The notes below the pieces were generated by a model. The model had not been told where the DNA came from and did no database searches. It saw only the letters and a program-made list of their open reading frames with translations. Below, piece by piece: positions 1 to 10,596 of a stretch of DNA of 64,000 bases (within the stretch, counting starts at the first letter, position 1; each line of letters begins with the position of its first letter). Origin of the DNA: S015-6 sp964384945 (GTDB lineage: Bacteria; Desulfobacterota; DSWW01); the NCBI GenBank assembly GCA_964384945.1, contig CAYLMK010000005.1, positions 124,001-188,000 of the forward strand. The letters run 5' to 3'. Both the position numbers and the translations under genes were made by a program.

Positions 1-181
1 GGATGACCCCATAGCCCACGATGCTGCGGTCGAGAAGGGTCACCGCCACGGCGACGAGCATCCCGACCGCGCCCAGCAGGTTGCCCCGCACGGCGGTCCG
101 GGGATGGCCCAGGCCCTTCAGTCCCAGGATGAACAGGGCGGCGGCGGCGAGGTAGGCGAGATTGACGACGGCCGGCGGCAT
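1..181 (-). CDS. pntB: NAD(P) transhydrogenase subunit beta, N-terminal part (cut by window edge)
   Basis: This is the first 60 codons of the membrane beta subunit of proton-translocating NAD(P) transhydrogenase, which passes hydride between NADH and NADP+ at the cost of the proton gradient. The ATG (complement of 179-181) lies 4 bases after the pntAb stop, as expected for the pntAa-pntAb-pntB operon. The visible part opens MPPAVVNLAYLAAAALFILG and continues with alternating hydrophobic segments typical of the PntB N-terminus. The NADP-binding domain lies beyond the window. The identification rests on the N-terminal sequence and on gene order. Confidence 0.85.
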   Translation of the reverse strand, partial: MPPAVVNLAYLAAAALFILGLKGLGHPRTAVRGNLLGAVGMLVAVAVTLLDRSIVGYGVI

Positions 182-185
182 GGAG

Positions 186-467
186 TCAGTCCTTTCGCTT
201 GAACATGCCCAGCATCCGGTGGGTGACGAGGAAGCCGCCGACCACGTTGATCGTCGCAAACAGAACCGCCAGGAAGCCGAGCGTCGTGGTCAGGGTCGTA
301 TGCTGGGCGCCCGCGGAGAGGATTGCACCGATCAGGGTGATCCCGGAGACCGCGTTCGACCCCGACATCAGCGGTGTGTGAAGGGTCGGGGGCACCTTGG
401 TAATCACCTCGACGCCCACGAACAGGGCCAGCACGAAGACGGTCAGCACGCCGGTGAACGCTTCCAT
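186..467 (-). CDS. pntAb: NAD(P) transhydrogenase subunit alpha part 2 (membrane part)
   Basis: A 93-residue membrane protein equal to the C-terminal transmembrane part of PntA. Species with a three-gene transhydrogenase encode it separately. It begins MEAFTGVLTVFVLALFVG and has about three hydrophobic helices, with the family motif HTPLMSGSNAVSGI near residues 30-43. It ends with a short basic tail. A longer reading frame runs upstream to about 710, but that stretch is not coding-like and carries an intergenic palindromic repeat, so the ATG at 467 is chosen. It works with pntAa upstream and pntB downstream. Confidence 0.92.
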   Translation of the reverse strand: MEAFTGVLTVFVLALFVGVEVITKVPPTLHTPLMSGSNAVSGITLIGAILSAGAQHTTLTTTLGFLAVLFATINVVGGFLVTHRMLGMFKRKD

Positions 468-529
468 GGTTTGCCCCCGTTGGGTGGATGGAACCCGTAC
501 TTGCGGCTGTTCCGGATGCAGACTTCTGG

Positions 530-566
530 ATCCCGGCTCTCCCGCGCTCCGCACGCGGGCCGGGAT
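530..566. repeat. Intergenic palindromic repeat of the 'VIPAKAGIQ' type
   Basis: Between pntAa and pntAb lies an imperfect palindrome. The outer arms are ATCCCGGC (530-537) and GCCGGGAT (559-566); the inner arms are CCCGCG (541-546) and CGCGGG (554-559). Read on the minus strand it would translate as VIPARVRSAGEPGSRS. This matches the pattern of dispersed intergenic repeats common in deltaproteobacteria, which are often mis-annotated as small proteins. It sits inside an operon, so it could act as an mRNA stem-loop between the two subunit genes. Confidence 0.55.
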
Positions 567-630
567 GACACAACATGAGACAGCCTCATTCGCAAACATC
601 TGCGTAGACTCGCGCCGCAAACACGCGCAG

Positions 631-1782
631 TCAGAGCGAGAGAATCTCCCGGACACGGGCGTTTGCGACCTCGCCGTCCCGCGTGAACAGGGTCTCCCGC
701 ACAATCTCATCCTCCAGGTTCAGATGGATCGAGCCGTCCTTGACGAGCAGGAGCAGGAGGTTCGATACGTTCTTTCCATACATTTGGCTCGCATGATACG
801 GGATCGTGGCCGGAAGGTTCACCGGGCCGAGCACGGTGACGCCCCCCTCTACGACGGCTTCCCCCGGCCTGGTGGCTTCGCAGTTCCCTCCCCGCTCGGC
901 CGCAAGGTCCAGGACGACGGAGCCCGGGGGCATGGCCCGGACCATCTCCCGGGTGACCAGGACGGGCGCCTTCTTCCCGGGAACGGCGGCCGTCGTGATC
1001 ACCACATCGCTCTCCGAGAGCACCCGGATCATCATCTCCCGTTGTCTTCTGTAGAAGTCCTCGCCCATCTCCTTGGCGTATCCCCCGCTGCCCTCGGCGC
1101 CCGCGGTTTCAAGGTCCATCTCCACAAACTTGGCGCCCAGGCTCTCGACCTGTTCCTTGACCGCGGGCCGCACATCGTAGCCGGAGACCACGGCGCCGAG
1201 GCGGCGGGCCGTGGCGATGGCCTGGAGGCCGGCGACCCCGGCCCCGACGACGAACACCTTGGCCGGCAGGATCGTCCCGGCCGCGGTCATCATCATGGGG
1301 AACATCTTGGGAAGGGCCCGGGCGGCCATGAGGACCGCCTGGTAGCCGGCCACCGTGGCCATCGAGGAAAGGGCGTCCATGCCCTGGGCCCGCGTGATTC
1401 GCGGCACCAGTTCCATGGCGAAGGAGGTTACCTTGCGGTCGATCAGCTCTCGGACCGCATCCGGCGAGGCATAAGGCTCCAGGAAACCGATCAGGACCTG
1501 CCCCGGCCGCATGCGCCTCAGGTCGGCGAAGCCTGCATCCGGGTTCGCGCCGCCTGCCCGGACCTGAAGGATCACGTCCGCCCTGGCAAATACATCCTCG
1601 CGTCCGGTCGCGATCTCGGCGCCCCTTTCCCGGTAGGCCGCATCCGGGAACCCCGCCGCCTCACCGGCGCCCGCCTCGACCAGGACGCGTACGCCCGCCT
1701 TGGCAAGCGCCGGGAGGCCGGCCGGTATCTGGGCCACCCTCTTCTCTCCCGGGAAGGTCTCCTTCGGAACGCCGGCGATCAT
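631..1782 (-). CDS. pntAa: NAD(P) transhydrogenase subunit alpha part 1 (NAD-binding, soluble)
   Basis: A 383-residue soluble NAD(H)-binding subunit (dI) of proton-translocating transhydrogenase, homologous to alanine dehydrogenase. It opens MIAGVPKETFPGEKR. The N-terminal AlaDh/PNT domain covers about residues 1-135. The Rossmann domain follows, with the motif KVFVVGAGVAGLQAIATARRL near residue 170 and SDVVITTA near 250. The chosen ATG at 1782 is preceded by a GAGGGGGAT ribosome site; codons upstream of it lack coding character. Its length fits the split PntAA family. It is co-oriented with carB, with a 181-base gap. Confidence 0.94.
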   Translation of the reverse strand: MIAGVPKETFPGEKRVAQIPAGLPALAKAGVRVLVEAGAGEAAGFPDAAYRERGAEIATGREDVFARADVILQVRAGGANPDAGFADLRRMRPGQVLIGFLEPYASPDAVRELIDRKVTSFAMELVPRITRAQGMDALSSMATVAGYQAVLMAARALPKMFPMMMTAAGTILPAKVFVVGAGVAGLQAIATARRLGAVVSGYDVRPAVKEQVESLGAKFVEMDLETAGAEGSGGYAKEMGEDFYRRQREMMIRVLSESDVVITTAAVPGKKAPVLVTREMVRAMPPGSVVLDLAAERGGNCEATRPGEAVVEGGVTVLGPVNLPATIPYHASQMYGKNVSNLLLLLVKDGSIHLNLEDEIVRETLFTRDGEVANARVREILSL

Positions 1783-1963
1783 GACAGGATCCCCCTCACC
1801 GGGACTTCCATAACATTTTCCGCCCTCCAGCACAACCCAAACCTGGTTGCCCGGGGCCGGAGCGGCACACGGCGACTTGTGGGAGTCGATGCCGCAAGAA
1901 TCTCAAAGGAATCCCGAATCTTGCAGGGAGGACCCCCTGCGTCGCGGTCGGCAGGGCGCTTCC

Positions 1964-5164
<3,201 letters not shown>

Positions 5165-5357
5165 GCAGCGATCCCCCTGTCACGTCTCAAGTCCTGCGGT
5201 GTCGCCCTGATCGCTCGAGGCCGAAAGGATCCAGGGCAAAGAGTCAAGGGATGGTTGACGTTCGGAAAACGGATGCCTTGCACACCGATACCCGGCGCGC
5301 AGAGCCCTTCGGATTCGTTCTTCCATGCTTCATCCGCCCCTTTCGCCTTTCGCCTCA

Positions 5358-5369
5358 GCCCTTTCGCCT
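5358..5369. repeat. Short dispersed intergenic repeat, core GCCCTTTCGCCT
   Basis: The carB-guaA spacer (5165-5425) holds a pyrimidine-rich tract in which TTTCGCC-type units repeat several times, including the 12-base core at 5358-5369. The same core recurs at 8623-8634 and 45596-45607, both also intergenic, and those two copies share further flanking CCTGACCC. No gene is seen in this spacer. Confidence 0.4.
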
Positions 5370-5425
5370 CCTTTGCCTTCCCATGCCTGGCTCCCCCTCT
5401 CTCTCTCTTCTCATGTGTCAAGACG

Positions 5426-6361
5426 CTAAATGTACTCGATGGTCGCCGGCGGCTTGGGCGTCAGATCGTAGAGCACGCGGGAGACCCCCGGGATTTCCCC
5501 GGCGATCCGCTTCTCGAGCCTGCGGAGCACTTCCCACGGGAGATGCACGGGCTCCGCCGTCATGGCATTCTCGCTTTCCACGCAGCGGACCACGATGATA
5601 TGTCCGAATTCGCGGGAGCCGTCTGCCTTCAACCCCGTCGCCCGGTCCTTGAGCAGGACCGCAAAGCACTGGAAGGCTCGCATGCCCCCGGTCTCCTCCT
5701 CGACGATCTTGACGGCCTTGCGGACGATCCCGATCCTTTCCGGATTCACCTCCCCCAAACAGCGGGTCGCAAGCCCGGGCCCGGGGAACGGCATGCGCTG
5801 CGCGACCGACTCCGGAAGACCGAGCGCGGTCGCCACCTGCCTCACATCCGGCTTGAACAGGTCGATCAGCGGCTCGATCACCTTGAAGCCGTATCCGGCC
5901 TCCGGGTCGATTCCGATCTGCTCGAGGATGTTGTGCTGGGTCTTCACCCCCTTCTGGGTCTCGATGATGTCCGCCTTGATGGTCCCCTGGAGCAGAAACC
6001 TCGCGCCGCTCGCCTTCACGACCTCGCCAAGGCAGGTGTAAAAGGTGTCTCGAAAGGCCTTCCTCTTCTCCTCGGGATCCTCGATGCCCTTCAGGGCGGA
6101 GAAAAAACGGTCCTTCACATCGATGATCCGGACGCGGATCCCGAGAGGCTTGAAGACGGCCGCAACGGACTCCGGTTCCTTCTCCCGCATCAGGCCGTCG
6201 TCCAGGAACACCGTTTCCAACCGCTCCCCGACCGCCCGGTGCCCCAGGGCTGTCACCACCGAGCTGTCCACGCCTCCTGAAAGGGCGTTAATGGCCTTTT
6301 CCCTTCCCACGGTCTCCCTGACCCGGGCCACCTGCTCGTCAATGAATCTCTTCGTGTCCAT
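5426..6361 (-). CDS. guaA: GMP synthase ATP-pyrophosphatase subunit, stand-alone (GuaA C-terminal type)
   Basis: A 311-residue protein that is only the PP-ATPase plus dimerisation part of GMP synthetase, which adenylates XMP and aminates it to GMP. The PP-loop SGGVDSS is at residues 28-34, and PFPGPGLATRCLGE marks the start of the dimerisation domain. The end, PPATIEYI, is the canonical GuaA C-terminus. The glutaminase domain of about 200 residues found in normal bacterial GuaA is absent, and no class I amidotransferase gene lies nearby. This is the two-subunit layout typical of archaea, so an amidotransferase partner should be encoded elsewhere. An AGAAAGGA site precedes the start. Confidence 0.93.
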   Translation of the reverse strand: MDTKRFIDEQVARVRETVGREKAINALSGGVDSSVVTALGHRAVGERLETVFLDDGLMREKEPESVAAVFKPLGIRVRIIDVKDRFFSALKGIEDPEEKRKAFRDTFYTCLGEVVKASGARFLLQGTIKADIIETQKGVKTQHNILEQIGIDPEAGYGFKVIEPLIDLFKPDVRQVATALGLPESVAQRMPFPGPGLATRCLGEVNPERIGIVRKAVKIVEEETGGMRAFQCFAVLLKDRATGLKADGSREFGHIIVVRCVESENAMTAEPVHLPWEVLRRLEKRIAGEIPGVSRVLYDLTPKPPATIEYI

Positions 6362-6825
6362 GGATCGGTCCTTTCTCCCGGTCTGGATGTGCGTGTCCGC
6401 GTCTGTGATCCGGCTGCGGGGACTTTAGCAAACCTGAATGCCATCTTCAATACGTTCCGCAGCGCTAAACCGCGCGGCCGACCGGGCTCACGCAAGGCCC
6501 ACCGCCGGGGCCCGAACCGCGTCACGTGCGATCCGACCTTTCATAACAGCGTTCATGACACCACGCGAAAGAATGAGATATACCAAGAAATCAAGTTGTT
6601 GCGGAACGCGGACGGATGTAACAGATCGGGGCCGTGTCGGTCATCATCAACGCGAGGCCCGCGCCGCCGAAAAGGCGGAACGACACTTCGAGGACGCGGG
6701 CTGCACCGCGGCGAAGAAGGGCCGGATCTTCTCCGCGCAGAGGATCTTGGTCACGGTCGCGTGATTGCAGCGCTCGTCAAAGACGAAACGGATCCGAGAG
6801 GGAAAGCCCGCCTTGCGCGACGAGA
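6362..6825. other. 464-base spacer upstream of guaA with a possible gene remnant
   Basis: No complete gene is seen. Next to ilvD, about 6650-6800, one minus-strand frame ending in a TGA at 6647 has a strikingly high G/C share in third codon positions (fragment RIRFVFDERCNHATVTKIL). It has no start codon after the ilvD stop, and I recognise no family, so it may be the tail of a decayed gene. The part at 6540-6610 is locally AT-rich and would suit a guaA promoter, but no convincing -35/-10 pair is visible. Confidence 0.35.
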
Positions 6826-8499
6826 TCAGCCGAGCACCGCACCCTTGGCGGCGCTGCTCACCAGCCTCCGGTAGCGGTTCATGTAGCCCGGGGGCACGGG
6901 CTTCTGGACCGGCTGCCAGAGCCTCCGGCGCTTCTCGAGCGCCTCGTCGGACAGATCGACCGAGATGGAGCGGTTGGGGATGTCGATCGTGATCCGGTCC
7001 CCGTCTTCCAGCAGTCCGATCGGGCCGCCCACGTAAGCCTCGGGAGACACGTGCCCGACGCACGGTCCCGAGGTGGCGCCTGAAAACCGGCCGTCCGTGA
7101 TCAGGGCCACCCGGCTCAGGCCGGACATGACGAGCTCAAGGGTCACGGCCAGGATCTCGGGCATGCCCGGCCCCCCCTTGGGGCCTTCGTAGCGGATCAC
7201 GATCACCGTTCCCTCCTCGATCTTCCCTCCCTGAAGGGCATCGAGGGCCTCCTGCTCCCCGTTCAGGACCAGGGCACGGCCGGTGAAGGTCCTCATCGAG
7301 GGGTCGACGGCGGACTGCTTGACCACCGCCCCTTCCGGCGCGAGGTTTCCGTAAAGGATGACCGTGGCCCCCTCCGGCAGCCGGGGCCTGTCGAGCGGCG
7401 GGATGACACTCTCGTCCAGCACGCGCGCCTCGGAGACGATTTCGCCCAGGCTCCGGCCGGACACGTTCAGGCAGTCCAGGTTCAGCATGCCACGGATGCG
7501 GCTCATCACGGCCGGAACCCCCCCGGCCCGGTAGAGATCCACGATGCCGTGCGGCCCGTTCGGGGCGATTCCGAGGAGCGTGGGGATCTTCCGGTTCATC
7601 TCGTTGAACGTCTTCAGGGGCAGCTCGACCCCGATCTCGTGCGCCAGGGCCGGCAGGTGCAGCGTGGCGTTGGTGCTGCCGCCCACGGCCACGTCCACCA
7701 TGACCGCGTTCTCGATCGCCTGCTTCGTCAGGATCCGGCGGGCGGTCAGCCCTTCCGAGATCATCCCCACGATCCGCTTGCCCGCCTCCCTTGCCTTGCG
7801 AAGGACCTCCTCGTGGAAGGCCGGGGTCGCGGAGGTGCGCGGCAGGGCCATGCCGAGGGCCTCCATCAGGATCTGGCCGGTGTTGGCCGTCCCCATGATC
7901 TCGCAGGCGCCGCAGGTGGCCGGGGTGGCGGTCTGGATCTTGAGCTCGAGCGACTCGTAGTCTTTTGTATCGATGCTGTCCTGTCCGCCGGTGCAGAAGC
8001 GGATGTTCCAGGCACAGGCGCCGCCGGGGATGCAGATCGTGGGCAGGTCCAGCCGCGCGGCGGCCATCAGCATGGCCGGGTTGATCTTGTCGCAGGAGCT
8101 CAGGGTGACCAGGCCGTCGAAGAGCTGGGAGCGCACGTAGGTCTCGACCGCGTCGGCGATGATCTCCCGCTGCGCCAGGATGAACCGCATGCCCTCGTTG
8201 CCGTTGGCAGGGCCGTCGCACGGAGCCGGAACCCCGAACTCGAAAGGGATGCCGCCCGCGGCCCAGATCCCTTCCTTGACGCGGTCGGCCACGGCCCGCA
8301 GATGGGTATGTCCCGGGTTGAACTCGGCATACGAGTTGGCGATGGCGATCACCGGCTTCTCCCGCATCTCCTGCTGCTCGATCCCCAACCCCTGAAGGAT
8401 CGATCGCCTGGCAATCCCCACGAAAAGACCCTGGTCCTCAAAAACCTCCCGACTCCTGGGCTTCCTGACGGCCGCGTCGATCTTTCGCTCGTCACGCAT
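6826..8499 (-). CDS. ilvD: Dihydroxy-acid dehydratase
   Basis: A 557-residue IlvD/Edd-family dehydratase that converts dihydroxy-isovalerate and dihydroxy-methylvalerate to the branched 2-keto acids for valine, isoleucine and leucine. Iron-sulfur ligand motifs are visible as SSCDKINPAMLMAAARL (about residue 112), GACEIMGTANTGQ (about 190) and the substrate motif TDGRFSGATSGPCVGHVSPEA (about 468). The length is typical. The ATG at 8499 follows GGGAGGGACC. The oxygen-sensitive cluster fits an anaerobic host. No other ilv genes are adjacent. Confidence 0.97.
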   Translation of the reverse strand: MRDERKIDAAVRKPRSREVFEDQGLFVGIARRSILQGLGIEQQEMREKPVIAIANSYAEFNPGHTHLRAVADRVKEGIWAAGGIPFEFGVPAPCDGPANGNEGMRFILAQREIIADAVETYVRSQLFDGLVTLSSCDKINPAMLMAAARLDLPTICIPGGACAWNIRFCTGGQDSIDTKDYESLELKIQTATPATCGACEIMGTANTGQILMEALGMALPRTSATPAFHEEVLRKAREAGKRIVGMISEGLTARRILTKQAIENAVMVDVAVGGSTNATLHLPALAHEIGVELPLKTFNEMNRKIPTLLGIAPNGPHGIVDLYRAGGVPAVMSRIRGMLNLDCLNVSGRSLGEIVSEARVLDESVIPPLDRPRLPEGATVILYGNLAPEGAVVKQSAVDPSMRTFTGRALVLNGEQEALDALQGGKIEEGTVIVIRYEGPKGGPGMPEILAVTLELVMSGLSRVALITDGRFSGATSGPCVGHVSPEAYVGGPIGLLEDGDRITIDIPNRSISVDLSDEALEKRRRLWQPVQKPVPPGYMNRYRRLVSSAAKGAVLG

Positions 8500-8550
8500 C
8501 GGTCCCTCCCTCTTATCTTGTCACTGCGATTCGTTCTCGAGAGCACTTCC

Positions 8551-8585
8551 TTCTCCCCTCCCGGGAGAAGGTCGGAATGAGGGGG
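8551..8585. repeat. Intergenic inverted repeat, TTCTCCC...GGGAGAA type
   Basis: TTCTCCC (8551-8557) and GGGAGAA (8563-8569) form a 7-base stem with a 5-base loop, followed by a purine-rich GGTCGGAATGAGGGGG tail. This arrangement resembles a widespread class of proteobacterial intergenic repeats. It lies just upstream of ilvD, in the spacer to the AlkD-like gene, which also holds a GCCCTTTCGCCT core at 8623-8634. Confidence 0.45.
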
Positions 8586-8635
8586 CTCGTCGCACAAGGG
8601 CGGGGCCTGACCCCCGGCCCTTGCCCTTTCGCCTT

Positions 8636-9352
8636 CTACACCTTGCCCTTCAAATAGCGCTGCCGCTTCGGTTCCGGGAGCCGCTCGATCGCATACCGCA
8701 GCATCGTCCTGGGCATCGCCCGGTAATGCTCTCTGAGGAATCCCTCCAGAGCGGCCGGCTCCCGCTTCCCCACCTCACGAAGCATCCATCCCACGGCCTT
8801 GTGGATCAGGTCCTCTTCGTCCGAGAGCAGCATGCCTGCGATTCTCAGGGTCTCGGAAAACTCGTTCCGCTTGATGTAGTGAAAGGTCGCCAGGATGGAG
8901 ACACGCCTTTCCCAGAGGTTCCCGGACCGGGCCAGGCGGTGGAGAATCCTCTTGCTCCCGTCCTTGAGGAATGCCCCCACTATGTGTTCGGCCGACAGGT
9001 CCACGAGGTCCCAGTTGTTTATGTACCGAAGATGATCCAGGTAGAACCTGTAAATGCGCCCCTGCTCTTCCGCCTCCCTCCTCGGGTAGGCACGAATCAG
9101 AATCAGGAGGGCCAGGGCCCTTTCTTCATGGATCCCGGACCGGAGCAGGATCCCGACCTCCTGCAGGGGCAGATCCTGGAACTCCCTTGCCAGTCTCCTC
9201 AATTCAGGAACCCGCACGCCCAGGAACTCGTCCCCTTCGCCGTATTCTCCCGGGCCGGTCTTGAAGAATCGCCGAGCGATTCCCGCTTTCTGCCGGTTCG
9301 CGAGCCGGAGAAGCCTTTTTCGCACTCCCGAGGCCTTCGGCGTCATCCTCAT
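8636..9352 (-). CDS. DNA alkylation repair enzyme, AlkD-like
   Basis: A 238-residue all-helical HEAT-like repeat protein of the AlkD/DNA alkylation repair family. Such glycosylases remove bulky or cationic N-alkylated bases without base flipping. Diagnostic stretches are NNWDLVDLSAEHIVG (about residue 112), HKAVGWMLREVGKR (about 187) and MPRTMLRYAIERLP (about 213). The tryptophan and aspartate of NNWDLVD and the arginine of LREVGKR correspond to the substrate-cleft residues of AlkD. Its start is 41 bases from the stop of the upstream enoyl-CoA hydratase, so the two may be cotranscribed by chance of position. Confidence 0.9.
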   Translation of the reverse strand: MRMTPKASGVRKRLLRLANRQKAGIARRFFKTGPGEYGEGDEFLGVRVPELRRLAREFQDLPLQEVGILLRSGIHEERALALLILIRAYPRREAEEQGRIYRFYLDHLRYINNWDLVDLSAEHIVGAFLKDGSKRILHRLARSGNLWERRVSILATFHYIKRNEFSETLRIAGMLLSDEEDLIHKAVGWMLREVGKREPAALEGFLREHYRAMPRTMLRYAIERLPEPKRQRYLKGKV

Positions 9353-9393
9353 GTCTTCCTTCCCAGGGGTTCCTGCCTGCCGCCGGCAAGCAT

Positions 9394-10269
9394 TCAGCGA
9401 GGGCCGTACCTGGGTCTTCGCTTTTCGAAAAAGGCCGCGACGCCCTCGAGCGCGTCCTCGGTCTGCCCGGACAGGACCTGGTTCCTGTCCTCGAACTTGA
9501 GGGCGGCCTCCGCGCCGCCGGCGTCCATGTTGTAGTTCAGGGCCTCCTTGGTCAGCCGCAGGCCCATCGGGCTTCGGGTCAGCATGTATTCGGAAGCGAA
9601 CGCCACGGCCCTGGGAACAACCTCCTCGTCCTTTTCGACGAGGAAATTCACATACCCCCAGGCGTAGGCCTCCTCTGCCGGCAGATCCCTGCCCGAGTAG
9701 AGCAGTTCGGCGCTCCGATGGAACCCGAGGATCCGGGGCAGAAAATACGAGGAGCCGCAGTCGGCCCCGCTCACGCCGATCTTGATGAAGGCGTTGATGA
9801 ACCGTGTGCCCTTGGACGCGACCACGATGTCGCTCGCATTGGCAAAGGCCATCCCGGCACCCACCGCGGCCCTGTGGACCGCCGTGATGACCGGCTGGGG
9901 GATCCGTCGCAGCTTGGCGATCGCCGAGCTCAGTTCGTGCTGCATCTGCCAGAAGGCCTTGACCTTGTCCGGGAAGCGGGCCCAGTCAGCGGGCTGCTCC
10001 CCCTCGGGGCTGGTGGTCAGATCGGCGCCGGAACAGAAGAGCCTTCCCGCCCCACGCATCACCACCACCCGGCAGTCAAAGGCGTGGTTCAGGAAATCGA
10101 GGCATCCGTGCAGGTCCTCCATCATGGCAGGGTTGACGGCGTTGAGCCTTTCCGGACGATTGAGCGTGAGAAGGCCGATCTCCGGATAGGCCGAGTTCGT
10201 TTGCAGGAAAAGCGTGCCCCACTCCTTCCAGGCCTTCCATTCACCGGCAGATTTCGACGGATCCGCCAT
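9394..10269 (-). CDS. Enoyl-CoA hydratase/isomerase family protein
   Basis: A 291-residue crotonase-fold protein. The CoA/oxyanion segment GAGRLFCSGADL lies near residues 75-86, and AAVGAGMAFANASDIVVAS near 140-160. In the active-site helix the sequence reads INAFIKIGVSGADCG, so the first catalytic glutamate of rat crotonase appears replaced by phenylalanine. The second glutamate is kept (RSAELLYSG). It may therefore be an isomerase or another crotonase activity rather than a standard hydratase. The ATG at 10269 follows AGGAAGGAG; the extension upstream is spacer. It diverges from the acyl-CoA dehydrogenase gene, which suggests joint acyl-CoA degradation. Confidence 0.88.
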   Translation of the reverse strand: MADPSKSAGEWKAWKEWGTLFLQTNSAYPEIGLLTLNRPERLNAVNPAMMEDLHGCLDFLNHAFDCRVVVMRGAGRLFCSGADLTTSPEGEQPADWARFPDKVKAFWQMQHELSSAIAKLRRIPQPVITAVHRAAVGAGMAFANASDIVVASKGTRFINAFIKIGVSGADCGSSYFLPRILGFHRSAELLYSGRDLPAEEAYAWGYVNFLVEKDEEVVPRAVAFASEYMLTRSPMGLRLTKEALNYNMDAGGAEAALKFEDRNQVLSGQTEDALEGVAAFFEKRRPRYGPR

Positions 10270-10532
10270 GCCCGACTCCTTCCTGGTTGGTAGGTCTCGT
10301 CCCGGCCCCTGTCTGGCGGGCAGGATACACAGGGGACCCGGCCGCTGTCCAGCATCCGGCTCTTTTCGCTTCAACCTCGGGTCCGCTGAAGACAGGCGGC
10401 AGGCCGCGCCCACGGGCCTTCGAGCACATCGCGCCCCGCCTCATGACAGGGCCGAACGGCTTGTGCGGTCCCTCGGACGGCGCGAACGGAACGAGGGAAA
10501 CCTTCCAGGCCCTGCCCGAGCAGGAGGTTTTC

Positions 10533-10561
10533 TTGACTTCACCCCTGGGTCCCGATACCGT
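10533..10561 (+). promoter_or_regulatory. Candidate promoter for the acyl-CoA dehydrogenase
   Basis: TTGACT (10533-10538), a 17-base spacer and TACCGT (10556-10561), about 35 bases upstream of the GTG start. The -35 is good and the -10 weak. The divergent spacer 10270-10596 otherwise shows no gene. Confidence 0.4.
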
Positions 10562-10596
10562 TGAGTTCTTCCCCGTGCAAAACAAGGAGGCGTGGC

